Below are positions 48,124 through 57,721 of a stretch of DNA of 57,721 bases, in pieces. The position numbers and the translations under genes are program-made. Origin of the DNA: Terriglobia bacterium. Its GTDB lineage: Bacteria; Acidobacteriota; Terriglobia; Acidiferrales; UBA7541. The notes under the pieces were generated by a model. That model saw only the letters and a program-made list of their open reading frames with translations, ran no database searches and was not told the DNA's origin. The DNA is taken from NCBI GenBank assembly GCA_020072805.1, contig JAIQGC010000020.1, positions 1 to 57,721 of the forward strand, in the 5' to 3' direction. Position 1 is the first letter of the stretch. The number at the start of each line of letters is the position of its first letter.

Positions 48124-49173
48124 GTGAAGCGCAATCTCCATCGCCCCGTGCACGCGAACGCTGCGCTCGTTCTGGCGCTGCTCGCTGCGCTGTTTGTCTT
48201 TCCCCGCGCGTCCCGTGCCGATGCCCTCGAGGACGCCGCGCGGACGCTCGCCGCCAAAGTCGCCGCCATTCCCCGCCTTCCCGTTTCCGCGGCGCTGGCC
48301 TGGGAAAATCGCTCCTCGCTGTCGGAATCTCAATCCGCGGTTCTGCGCCGCGCTCTCACTTTGGCGCTGGCCGGCGGCCGCCTCCTTCTTGTCGAGAACG
48401 CCTCCGTGCCCGTGTTGCGCGTGACCCTCAGCGACACTCCCGCGCATATTCTCCTGATCGCCGTCCTGCAGCCCGCCGAGGCCGAAGACGCGATCCTGCT
48501 GGAATTGGACCGCGCCGCGTTTCCCGCCGACCAGGATTTTTCTCTCGCGGCCCGCATCGAGAGGCAACTGCTCTGGCGGCAGCCGGAGCCGCTTTTGGAC
48601 GGAATCGAATGGGCCGAAGGCGCGAACCAGGAATCTTTTCTTGTTCTGCTCACGCGGGATTCTCTTCTCCGCGCTCGCTCCGCGAAGGATGGCTGGCGCT
48701 CCGCAATGAGCGGAGCGGGCGTCACGGACAGCGCCCCGCTGCCCGCTTCGCTCCTGCTTCCCTGGCCGCGCGAAGGCGAGGCGGGATTTGCCGCCGTTTC
48801 CCCGGCGCTTCCGACGCAGTTGAAAATTCGCATGAACCGGAAAGCGTGCAGCGTAGCGCTGGGCGAGAAACTAGGCTTGAGTTGCGATGGAGAGGCCGGC
48901 GGCGCAAAGCCCGATCCGGTCATCGCCGCTCCCTGCACCCGCGCCAGCTACCGCCTGCTCACCGGCGGCGGAGACCACAACGAGAAGGATTGGATTCAGG
49001 CGGTGGAATCGGTGGCCGGCGAAGGCAGCAGGCTCACCCCGCGCCTGGAAATGCCCGGACCGGTTCTCGCACTCACCGTGCGGCCGGAAGGGAATTCGGC
49101 CCTCGCCATCGTCCGCAATCTTCTGACGGGAGACTATGAGGTCTATCGCATCACATTGGCTTGCGGGAATTAG
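48124..49173 (+). CDS. secreted protein of unknown function
   Basis: This 349-residue protein has a signal peptide (NAALVLALLAALFVFPRASRA). Near residue 54 a segment (LPVSAALAWENRSSLS) resembles the TolB-like/lipoprotein style of fold, and two Cys pairs near the end (RKACSVALGEKLGLSC and APCTRAS...TLACGN) could form disulfides. Not recognised as a family. Start GTG 48124. The next gene begins 38 bp inside it, so it belongs to the solute-binding protein and two-component operon. Confidence 0.6.
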   Translation: MKRNLHRPVHANAALVLALLAALFVFPRASRADALEDAARTLAAKVAAIPRLPVSAALAWENRSSLSESQSAVLRRALTLALAGGRLLLVENASVPVLRVTLSDTPAHILLIAVLQPAEAEDAILLELDRAAFPADQDFSLAARIERQLLWRQPEPLLDGIEWAEGANQESFLVLLTRDSLLRARSAKDGWRSAMSGAGVTDSAPLPASLLLPWPREGEAGFAAVSPALPTQLKIRMNRKACSVALGEKLGLSCDGEAGGAKPDPVIAAPCTRASYRLLTGGGDHNEKDWIQAVESVAGEGSRLTPRLEMPGPVLALTVRPEGNSALAIVRNLLTGDYEVYRITLACGN

Positions 49174-50653
49174 CCTTCTCGCGCTTTCCGCCGCCGCTCC
49201 GCTCGAGGCCGCGCGACAGCCGCGCACCGGCGGAACCTTGCGCGTCGAAATGAGCCGCTCCGCTTCCGCGGACCCGCGCTCTTGGCGCGCCGGCACGGAG
49301 GAAGCCGCCACCGGAGCCCGCCTCGCCGCTCTGCTCTTTGACCGTCTCGTCGATCTCGACGACTACGGGCGCATCCAGCCGCGCCTGGCCGTCGCTTGGG
49401 CGCATGACCCCGCTTTTCTCCGCTGGCGCTTCACCATCCGCGCCGGCGTCAAGTTCTCCGACGGAGCTCCGCTCACCCCCACTGAAGCCGCCCTCGCACT
49501 GCGCCCGCTGCTCGCGGCTTCGCGGCAATTGAGCGTAGAAGGCGATGCGCTGGTGATTCAATCCGTCTCGCCCATGCCGGACTTGCTGCTCGAACTCGCC
49601 GCTGCCCCCTATTTCGTCTGCCGTGCGATGCCCGGCGGCGCGCTTGCCGGTACCGGCCCCTTTCTGCCCGGCGCAACTCCCGCGGCTGCGAGCGCGAACG
49701 GCGCTGCTGCAAATTTTCCCGACGCGACGGCACGCCTTATTTTCCGCGCCAATCCGGACGCCTGGTCCGGCCGCCCGTATGTGGACGCCGTGGAAGTGAC
49801 CTTCGGCGTGCCCGCGCAGCGCCAGTTTTACGATTTGCAGATGGGCCTTGCCGACATCGTCGAGCTGACCCCGGACCTCGCGCTCCGCGCGGCGCAGGGC
49901 GGCTTGCGCACGTGGACCTCCGCGCCGCTCACCCTTTACGCCCTGCTGTTCGATGAATCGCTTCCCGCAGCGGCCGACCCGCGCCTCCGCGAAGCTTTTT
50001 CCCTCTCGCTCGACCGCGCCTCCATGGCCGGGGTGTTGCTGCAGAAGCAAGCCGAACCCGCTTCCACCCTTTTGCCGCAGTGGCTCTCCGGTTATGCTTT
50101 CCTTGTCGCACTGGAAACCAACATGGACCGCGCCAAACAGTTACGAGCCGCCCTGCCCGCGAATTTTGCCAGCTCCGCCGAACCCCTGCGCCTGCGTGTA
50201 GACGCGCCCGGCGATATGGCCCGCCTGCTCGCCGATCGCGTAGCCATCAACGCGCGCCAGGCCGGACTGCAGGTCAAAGTGGTCAACCGCGCGGGAGCCT
50301 CGGGCGCAACTCTCGCTCCCGATTCGGCGGCGGAACTCCGCCTGGTCTCCTGGCGCTATTCCGCGCTGCTGGCCGGCGCCGAACTGGATTCGCTCGCCGC
50401 CGGTCTCGGCCTTGCGCGCGCCACCGCGGCAGCCGGCGCAAACTCCGCGCAACTCTTGGCCATCGAACGGCGCATTCTCGGCGAACACGACGCCGTCCCC
50501 TTGGTCATTCTTCTCGAATCCACCGGCCTCGCCGCGCGCGTGCACGACTGGATGCCTGCCCGCCGGGGTGACTGGCGCCTGGCCGATGTCTGGCTGGATG
50601 CGCCGGAACCGCCGTCGCCAGCGCCGTTGAAGCCGGCCGGAGCGCAGCCATGA
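49136..50653 (+). CDS. family-5 extracellular solute-binding protein
   Basis: A 505-residue periplasmic protein of the peptide/nickel-binding SBP family 5: signal peptide (HWLAGISLLALSAAAPLEA), TGGTLRVEMSR, LLFDRLVDLDDYGRIQPRLA, WRFTIRAGVKFSDGAPLT, and DPRLREAFSLSLDRASMAGVL written across the conserved hinge. No ABC permease or ATPase is next to it. It overlaps the preceding gene by 38 bp and the following kinase by 4 bp, so it may deliver a signal to that kinase instead of feeding a transporter. Confidence 0.85.
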   Translation: MRSIASHWLAGISLLALSAAAPLEAARQPRTGGTLRVEMSRSASADPRSWRAGTEEAATGARLAALLFDRLVDLDDYGRIQPRLAVAWAHDPAFLRWRFTIRAGVKFSDGAPLTPTEAALALRPLLAASRQLSVEGDALVIQSVSPMPDLLLELAAAPYFVCRAMPGGALAGTGPFLPGATPAAASANGAAANFPDATARLIFRANPDAWSGRPYVDAVEVTFGVPAQRQFYDLQMGLADIVELTPDLALRAAQGGLRTWTSAPLTLYALLFDESLPAAADPRLREAFSLSLDRASMAGVLLQKQAEPASTLLPQWLSGYAFLVALETNMDRAKQLRAALPANFASSAEPLRLRVDAPGDMARLLADRVAINARQAGLQVKVVNRAGASGATLAPDSAAELRLVSWRYSALLAGAELDSLAAGLGLARATAAAGANSAQLLAIERRILGEHDAVPLVILLESTGLAARVHDWMPARRGDWRLADVWLDAPEPPSPAPLKPAGAQP

Positions 50654-52518
50654 ACTTCCGCACAAAACTCTTCCTGATCTTTTTCCTGACCGTGGGCGCT
50701 TCGGTGACCGCGATGGGCTGGGGCGTGGAGCGCTACACGCGCGACGCCTTCGAGGAAGCCGAAGCGGCGCGCACCAGCGCGCTGGTGGCGCAATTCCAGA
50801 AGGAGTTCAGCCAGCAGGGCGAGGAGGTCGTCAACCGCGTGGAAAATATCGCCGGCGCGGACGCTACCGTGACCATGGCCATGAGGCTGGCCCAGCCCAA
50901 CGCCGATGCCACCATCTACGTGCATGACGCCATCGGCGCGGCCCAGGACCACGGCCTCGATTTCATGGAGTTCGCCCAGTACGACGGCGCCATCGTCTCC
51001 TCGGCGCAGTATCAGGCCCGCGTCGGCTACAAGAATGAATGGATCGGCGCGGCGCAGGACTGGGGCTCCTCCGACGCCTTCCTGAAGAAAGAGGAATTGC
51101 CCGACGGCGTCGCCCTATCGCTCACCGCCGTGCGCACGGTTGCCGTAGGCGATAAAAATCTTTACGTCATCGGCGGGCGCCGCCTCGACGAAAGTTTTCT
51201 CGCCTCCCTGGTGATGCCCGCGGGAATGCGCGCCATGCTCTACCGCAATCTCGAGCAGGGTTTTATTCCCTCGGCGCTTTCCGGCCCCGCGGGAAAAATC
51301 GAACAAGCCGAAAAGTTCGGGCCGCTCATCGAGGACATGCAGAAAAATCCCCGGCAAATTGTCGAGACGCTGGAATGGTCCCGCGACGCCGCCGATGCGG
51401 AAATCTTCCATGCCATTCCCCTGCTGGGGCGCAACAAGGAACTGCTGGCCGTCCTGCTCGTCGGCAGCCCCCGCCGCGATCTGGTCCTGCTTCTGCGGAG
51501 GATTCAGCAGATTGCCGTGCTCTCCGGCGCCGGCGCCCTGCTCATCGCCCTGCTGGTCACCTGGTGGGTTTCCGCGCGCATCACCCGCCCCGTGGTCAAG
51601 CTGGCCGAAGGCGCGCGCGCCGTGGCCGCGGGCGATTGGGAAGCGCGCATCCAGCCCGGCGGCGGCGGCGAAATTCGCCAGATGGGCGAAGCCTTCAACG
51701 AAATGACCCGCACGCTAGCCGCGCAGCGCGAGCGTCTGGTGCAGGCTGAACGCGTGGCCGCCTGGCGCGAACTGGCCCGCCGCCTGGCCCACGAACTGCG
51801 CAACCCCCTCTTCCCCCTGCAGATCACCCTGGAAAATCTGCAGCGCGCCCGCTCGCTTTCCCCCGAGCAGTTTGGCGAAGTCTTTCAGGAATCCACGCAG
51901 ACCATGCACGCCGAACTGGCCAATCTCAACACCATCGTTGGCCGCTTCAGCGACTTTTCCAAAATGCCCGCGCCGCAGCTCCAGCGCACTAATATCAACG
52001 ACGCCGTGCGCAACGCCGTTCGTCTCTTCGAACCGCAGTTCAGCGCCGTGGGCAAGCCGGTCATTACCCCGGAGTTTTATTTGGACGACGCGCTTCCGGA
52101 AATCGACGCCGACCCCGACCTCCTCCACCGCGCGCTGCAGAATCTGGTGCTCAATGCCCTCGACGCCATGCCCGCCGGCGGCGCGCTCAAGCTGCGCACC
52201 TTTCCGCTGGACAAAGGCGTGTGCATCGAAGTCTCCGACACCGGCCAGGGACTTACTCCCGAAGAGTGCCTCCGCCTGTTCACTCCCTATTACACCAGTA
52301 AGCAGCACGGCACCGGCCTGGGTCTGGCCATTGTCCAGTCCGTCGTCAGCGATCATGGCGGCACCATCAGCGTCAGCAGCGAACCGGGTAGCGGCTCCAC
52401 CTTTCATATCGAGCTTCCTCTGCGCCCGCCCAACTATCCCGTCATTCCCGGCGGCGATGCGCCCGAGCCGGACTCGTCTCCCTCCGGCCATGACTCCGGC
52501 CCCGAGAAAAATTCCTAG
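50650..52518 (+). CDS. NtrY-like sensor histidine kinase
   Basis: A 622-residue kinase: membrane helix 1 (KLFLIFFLTVGASVTAMGWG), a periplasmic domain of about 250 residues, helix 2 (IAVLSGAGALLIALLVTWW), HAMP, HisKA with His381 in RRLAHELRNPLFPLQ, and ATPase domain with DTGQGL and GTGLGLAI. The HELRNPL(F/T)P box is typical of NtrY-like kinases. The start overlaps the solute-binding protein stop, and the cognate sigma-54 regulator begins 20 bp later. Confidence 0.93.
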   Translation: MNFRTKLFLIFFLTVGASVTAMGWGVERYTRDAFEEAEAARTSALVAQFQKEFSQQGEEVVNRVENIAGADATVTMAMRLAQPNADATIYVHDAIGAAQDHGLDFMEFAQYDGAIVSSAQYQARVGYKNEWIGAAQDWGSSDAFLKKEELPDGVALSLTAVRTVAVGDKNLYVIGGRRLDESFLASLVMPAGMRAMLYRNLEQGFIPSALSGPAGKIEQAEKFGPLIEDMQKNPRQIVETLEWSRDAADAEIFHAIPLLGRNKELLAVLLVGSPRRDLVLLLRRIQQIAVLSGAGALLIALLVTWWVSARITRPVVKLAEGARAVAAGDWEARIQPGGGGEIRQMGEAFNEMTRTLAAQRERLVQAERVAAWRELARRLAHELRNPLFPLQITLENLQRARSLSPEQFGEVFQESTQTMHAELANLNTIVGRFSDFSKMPAPQLQRTNINDAVRNAVRLFEPQFSAVGKPVITPEFYLDDALPEIDADPDLLHRALQNLVLNALDAMPAGGALKLRTFPLDKGVCIEVSDTGQGLTPEECLRLFTPYYTSKQHGTGLGLAIVQSVVSDHGGTISVSSEPGSGSTFHIELPLRPPNYPVIPGGDAPEPDSSPSGHDSGPEKNS

Positions 52519-52538
52519 AGTTCGGAAAGGCACACCGC

Positions 52539-53930
<1,392 letters not shown>

Positions 53931-53976
53931 ATGTTTTTCATTGCTATTGCAGGAGCCGGGAAAAAGCGCTCCCGCT

Positions 53977-55389
53977 TTAGGGCACCGCCGTCGTGCGCAA
54001 TCCCTGCCGCTTGGGCGCATTCCAGGCCAGATCGCCGCGAAAATATTGCAGGATGCCGCGCAGCCTCCAGAACATGTGCATCTGGCGGTACGGGAAATGC
54101 TCGAGAAAACAGTAGCTCAGCAGCCGCACCACGTCTTGCCAGTCGTTGTAGCGCTTGTACGTAAGTTCCTCTTGCAGCACCGCGCCGATGGAAATCACCG
54201 TGGCAAACGCGTAGCCGAAGACCAGAAACTGCAGAAAAAATTCCCGGCTCAGCACCCCGGCCCAGAGGGCCAGCCCGATGGTGACAAACCCGCCCAGTTC
54301 GATCACGGGAGACAGAAATTCGAAGAGCCACGCGTAGGGTAGCGCGAACCACCCGATCCGTCCGTAGCGCCGCCGGAAAAGCATGTCCCGGCTTCGCCAC
54401 AGCGCGTCCAGCAATCCCTTTTGCCAGCGCGCCCGCTGCCGCCCCAGCGAATGCAGGTCCGAAGGCACTTCCGTCCAGCACACTGGGTCGGGCACGAATT
54501 GAATGTCGTAGTCCGCTTTTTTCTCCAGCAGGTGCCGGTGCATCCGCACCACCAGATCGAAATCCTCTCCAATCGCCGCCGCGCGGTAGCCTCCCACGCT
54601 GCGCACGATATCCGTTCGAAACAGCCCGAAGGCTCCCGAAATGATCGTCATCATGTTCGCGCGGGCCCACGCCTCTCTCCCGATCAGAAACGCGCGCAGG
54701 TATTCCACCACCTGAATCACTTCAATCCCCTTGCGTGGGAGCCGCACCCGCCGCAGCCGCCCCGCTTCAATCTCCGAACCGTTGAGCACGCGCACGATCC
54801 CGCCCACGCACACCACCCGCTTGGGGTCGGTCAGCACCGGCAGCATGATGCGCAGCAGCGCGTCGCGCTCCAGCACCGAATCCGCATCCACCACGCACAC
54901 GTAGGGCGAAGTGGCCGCGTTCAGCCCGGCATTGACGGCGTCCGCCTTGCTCCCCGCGGAGTTCTTGTCCACCACCAGCAGCCGCGGATCCACCCTGCTT
55001 CGGTAGAATTCGCGCACCCGCGCGCACGGCACTTGCGGCACGTACACCACGCGCACCGGACGAAGTTGGAACTCTTCCCGCAGCTCCCGTAAGGTGCCGT
55101 CCGTCGAGCCGTCATTGATGACGATCACTTCCAGTTCCGGATAATCCAGATCCAGCATGTTGCGCACCGACACGCGAATCGATTTCTCCTCGTTGTGCGC
55201 CGGCGTCAGGATGGTCACCGGCGGCGCCAGCGGCGTGTCCTTTAGCCAGCCCGCCGGGGAACTGCGCAGGCCGTGCTGGTGCTCCGCGCTGGTCTTTAGC
55301 GCGATGATCAGCATCACCAGATACGCCAGGTTGCAGGCCAGGTAATAGTGGAAGAGGATCCGGTTGGCAATCTCGAGGAAATGAATCAT
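53977..55389 (-). CDS. membrane glycosyltransferase family 2 (NodC/PgaC-like)
   Basis: A 470-residue processive-type GT2 enzyme: N-terminal membrane helix (LACNLAYLVMLIIAL), catalytic domain with DGSTDGT at 93-99, DAD at 168-170, GED at 274-276 and QRARW at 318-322, then three or four C-terminal membrane helices. All four motifs of polysaccharide synthases such as NodC, PgaC and cellulose synthase are present, so it probably makes a beta-linked exopolysaccharide. The start ATG 55389 overlaps the stop of the HEAT protein gene. Confidence 0.92.
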   Translation of the reverse strand: MIHFLEIANRILFHYYLACNLAYLVMLIIALKTSAEHQHGLRSSPAGWLKDTPLAPPVTILTPAHNEEKSIRVSVRNMLDLDYPELEVIVINDGSTDGTLRELREEFQLRPVRVVYVPQVPCARVREFYRSRVDPRLLVVDKNSAGSKADAVNAGLNAATSPYVCVVDADSVLERDALLRIMLPVLTDPKRVVCVGGIVRVLNGSEIEAGRLRRVRLPRKGIEVIQVVEYLRAFLIGREAWARANMMTIISGAFGLFRTDIVRSVGGYRAAAIGEDFDLVVRMHRHLLEKKADYDIQFVPDPVCWTEVPSDLHSLGRQRARWQKGLLDALWRSRDMLFRRRYGRIGWFALPYAWLFEFLSPVIELGGFVTIGLALWAGVLSREFFLQFLVFGYAFATVISIGAVLQEELTYKRYNDWQDVVRLLSYCFLEHFPYRQMHMFWRLRGILQYFRGDLAWNAPKRQGLRTTAVP

Positions 55390-56618
55390 GGGCGGGCAGC
55401 CGTGCGGAGCGGCGCATGCTGGGCGAGGCCCGGCAGTTCCACCGGCAGCTTTCTTGTGTGCAGCACGTTCAGCAATTTCTCCGCCTCTTCCTTGTCGGTC
55501 CACCGCGCGCTTTCCAGTTTCGCCTCCAGTTGTTTCTCGAGGCCCGCGTTTTCCAGCGCCGTCAGGTAGGCGTGCAATCCATACAGGTCTTGTAGCGCGA
55601 CCGCCTGGCGGAAGACCGCCGCCATTTCGCTTTGGAAATTCATCAGCGCTTCGGCCGCCCGCAGGCGCACCAGCCGGTTCGAATCCGTCAGGCCGCGCAG
55701 CAGGAAGGGAATCGCGCCAGGGACAGGAAGCTTGCCGAGACTCACAATGGCGCGCAGGCGCACAAACCATACGGCGTCCCGCGCCAGTTCGCCCAGGGTC
55801 TCCAGTTCCAGGTCCGATCGGGCGTGCGAGAGAGCCCGTGCCACCGCCGCCCGCAACTCGTCCAAATCGTCTCCCGCGAATTCCAGAAGCTCCTCGCCCA
55901 TGGACGGCATGGCGATTTCTCCCAGCACCCGGCCGATGATTTCCCGCACCGCTTTATCGCCGTGCCGGATATACGGCAGCAACAGCCCCGGCAACTCCGC
56001 GCAGCATTGGATCAGCGCGCTTTGCAGCGGCAGCGCCGGCACCGTTAGCCCGCATTCCCCCAGCCACAGAAGAATCTCCTGCGCCGCCTCCGGAGACGCC
56101 ATGCGCCCCAGCCCGCGCAGCGCCGCCAGCCGTGTCTCCTGATCCTTGTCCCGCAGCCCTTCCCCCAGCGCTGGAATTCCTTCGGCCGCCCGGTTTCGCC
56201 CCAGCAGCACAAGCGCCTGCCGCCTCCTCCATCCCCGGTGATTGCGCGCTTCGAAAATGCGCTTGGCCACCAGCCCGCTGGTACGCAGGAAGTTCAGCAG
56301 GCGCAAGGACTCTTCCGGTCCCGCCGCTTCATACGCATCCAAAGCCATGTCCTCCACAATCTGCCGGGCAACATGGTTTGTGCGCCACGTGCCATAGGGA
56401 ATTTGTCCGGAAATCAGGGCCTTCCAATTTCGCCGGAATTCGAACACGCGCGCGTCGCGCTCCGCGAAATACCTCTTACGGTAGGCCCGCCGCAATAATA
56501 TGAATCCCAGCAGCAAGCCGTCCGCGATGACCGCAGCAACGATCGCCTTCACCAGCAGCCCGGCTGTGCCCCATCCGGAAAATCTCGCTAATGCGGTTGC
56601 CATGCCTGTTTTCAACAC
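55386..56618 (-). CDS. membrane-anchored HEAT-repeat protein
   Basis: A 410-residue protein with one N-terminal helix (LLVKAIVAAVIADGLLLGFIL) and then about eight HEAT repeats (for example AAEGIPALGEGLRDKDQETR and AVWFVRLRAIVSLGKLPVPG). It is translationally coupled to the glycosyltransferase by a 4-bp overlap and is probably a scaffold for it at the inner membrane; this is inferred from context. ATG 56618 or 56603 may be the start. Confidence 0.85.
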   Translation of the reverse strand: MLKTGMATALARFSGWGTAGLLVKAIVAAVIADGLLLGFILLRRAYRKRYFAERDARVFEFRRNWKALISGQIPYGTWRTNHVARQIVEDMALDAYEAAGPEESLRLLNFLRTSGLVAKRIFEARNHRGWRRRQALVLLGRNRAAEGIPALGEGLRDKDQETRLAALRGLGRMASPEAAQEILLWLGECGLTVPALPLQSALIQCCAELPGLLLPYIRHGDKAVREIIGRVLGEIAMPSMGEELLEFAGDDLDELRAAVARALSHARSDLELETLGELARDAVWFVRLRAIVSLGKLPVPGAIPFLLRGLTDSNRLVRLRAAEALMNFQSEMAAVFRQAVALQDLYGLHAYLTALENAGLEKQLEAKLESARWTDKEEAEKLLNVLHTRKLPVELPGLAQHAPLRTAARP

Positions 56619-56944
56619 GCAGCTTCTCTCCCGCTCCGCCTGCCGGCCCCGTACTCTTCTCAGTTCGAAGATGCAGGGAAAATCACCAGGAATTTATTGG
56701 TGCAAGAAAGGCTCCAATGACCCAGCGAACTGTTGCTCTGTTTCCATTTCTAAGAGACCTGAATTGTTGAAGTTACGGACTTGCACAAAGACTGCAATGA
56801 AAGCATGTGTCACGAATTGGCACAGATCTCCTCCCGCGTTCCGTTTCGGAACCCGCCCTGCGTTTTATGTCTCCATCTCCTTCCTGCCCACGCTCTTTTC
56901 TGTCTTCCTCCTTCCCGCCCATTTCGCGGTAGTATTCAATTGCG

Positions 56945-57050
56945 ATGGCTTCTCTCCTTACTCTGCTTCCGGCTTCTCTCGCCGCTGCCGCGGGTGTTGT
57001 GGCCTACGGCGCGGCCTATCCGCAGTCGCAGCTTTTCGGCCCCACCCTGC
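56945..57050 (+). CDS. polysaccharide deacetylase, N-terminal fragment
   Basis: About 35 residues remain: MASLLTLLPASLAAAAGVV, then AYGAAYPQSQLFGPTL. The membrane start followed by SQLFGPT is the usual lead-in to an acidobacterial NodB-like polysaccharide deacetylase whose catalytic domain (TFDDGP) would follow. The sequence is cut at about 57050 by a joint. It is divergent from the GT2/HEAT operon across a 326-bp gap in which I see no gene. Confidence 0.55.
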
Positions 57051-57110
57051 GCTGCACGCCATCGCCGCGGCAGCGGCTGGCAAGCACATGCTGGTGGAGA
57101 AGCCCCTGGC
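57045..57110 (+). other. fragment of a Gfo/Idh/MocA oxidoreductase gene
   Basis: One frame reads LHAIAAAAAGKHMLVEKPLA, the classical EKP block of the family, but only about 20 codons are present. Both sides change abruptly to unrelated sequence, so this is a piece joined in, not a gene. Confidence 0.65.
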
Positions 57111-57313
57111 GCTGCGGGTCCACGTGGTGGCCGACCACCCATGCGCCGGCCAGGGGGACGCTGTCGCCGCCGAGGGTCACGCGCAGGGCGCGGCCCGCCT
57201 GCTGGATGCGCTGGATCAGGCCGCGCATCAGCTCCACGAATCCGTGCTGATACTTGGGGAAGGCTTTGGCGAACTCCAGCGTGCTGTGCTGCATCTCCAC
57301 ACGGGCGCGGGTC
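57110..57313 (-). other. unidentified coding-like fragment
   Basis: The minus strand reads a protein-like stretch (STLEFAKAFPKYQHGFVELM, RALRVTLGGDSVPLAGAWVV). I do not recognise the family. It sits between two fragments of other genes and has no natural ends. Confidence 0.35.
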
Positions 57314-57721
57314 AGCGAGCAGAACCGCTTCAAGTTCGACGCCGACCAGTTCTACCTCAAGTCGGCGGGCGAGATGGCCGCGGCGTTGGGCGAGTACCCC
57401 GAAGCGCTGGAGAACACGCTGCGGATCGCGGACCTTTGCGACCTGGACCTGGATTTCTCCAAGCGCTTCGCGCCGAAATTCACGCCGCCGGCGCACAAGA
57501 CCGTGGACGAGTACCTGCGCGAGCTGGTCTACGCGGGGGCGCAGGAGCGGTACGGCCCGGTCACGGAGGAGCTGCGCGAACGGATCGACTACGAGCTGGG
57601 CGTGATCAAGGAGAAAGGGTTCAGCGGCTACTTCCTGATAGTCTGGGATTTCGTCAAGTACGCCCGCGAGCACGACATCCCCGCGGTGGCCCGCGGCAGC
57701 GGGTGCAGCACGGTTGTCGGC
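57314..57721 (+). CDS. dnaE: DNA polymerase III alpha subunit (DnaE) fragment, open at window end
   Basis: 136 codons of DnaE: QNRFKFDADQFYLKS, EYPEALENTLRIADLCDLDL, KTVDEYLRELVYAGAQERYG, and the palm start GYFLIVWDFVKYAREHDIP with ARGSGCSTVVG at the edge. It begins mid-protein (the PHP domain is missing) at a joint and runs off the window. The GSGCSTVVG ending looks more planctomycete-like than acidobacterial; that is an impression only. Confidence 0.85.

Overview
This looks like a contig from a metagenome or amplified-DNA assembly rather than a clean piece of one chromosome. It has three parts. Bases 1 to about 8,505 are a degraded carbohydrate-oxidoreductase neighbourhood: three Gfo/Idh/MocA-family genes (all damaged or cut), a GH4 glycosidase, an SDR, a HEAT-repeat exported protein and a DUF2961 remnant. 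Bases about 8,505 to 57,050 are a coherent, GC-rich, densely packed region, most likely Acidobacteriota (inferred from gene style and dispersed repeats, not proven). Bases about 57,050 to 57,721 are a mosaic of three short gene fragments ending in a piece of dnaE. At both boundaries genes on the two sides are cut at the same point, which is what an assembly or amplification chimera looks like.

Central region, left to right: a heterodimer-type pair of M16 peptidases (first one cut at its 5' end), a ComEA-like protein, ribBA with a degenerate cyclohydrolase half, and the three-subunit transhydrogenase pntA-pntAB-pntB. Facing it is a heavy-metal efflux operon (Cys-rich secreted protein, cusC, cusB, cusA). 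Then follow a short alpha-glucan phosphorylase, a tightly overlapped histidine operon (hisI-G-D-B-H-F-A), PilZ and TPR proteins, glyA, rpiB, a methyltransferase, a three-domain LplT-PlsC-acyl-ACP ligase fusion, a tandem universal stress protein, an NtrC-type two-component system, an aldo/keto reductase, a second methyltransferase, an M50 protease with CBS domains, an L,D-transpeptidase, two very small membrane proteins and an LLM flavin oxidoreductase. Last come an operon joining a family-5 solute-binding protein to an NtrY/NtrC-like system, and a HEAT protein plus NodC-like glycosyltransferase operon divergent from a truncated polysaccharide deacetylase.

The most interesting system is upstream of hisI. 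A 23-codon leader peptide holds five consecutive His codons plus a sixth. It is followed by a GC-rich hairpin with a U-run that ends at the hisI ribosome binding site. A TTGACT promoter with a 17-bp spacer would start transcription only a few bases before the leader ATG. This reads as a classical histidine attenuator, but with an almost leaderless leader peptide, and a 10-bp inverted repeat brackets the leader reading frame.

Other points of note are a 28-bp REP/RAYT-like inverted repeat in the left part, a single amber codon splitting an otherwise intact oxidoreductase, and at least two copies of an acidobacterial-type dispersed repeat about 22.8 kb apart. No tRNA, rRNA, CRISPR array, insertion sequence with a transposase, or prophage was recognised.
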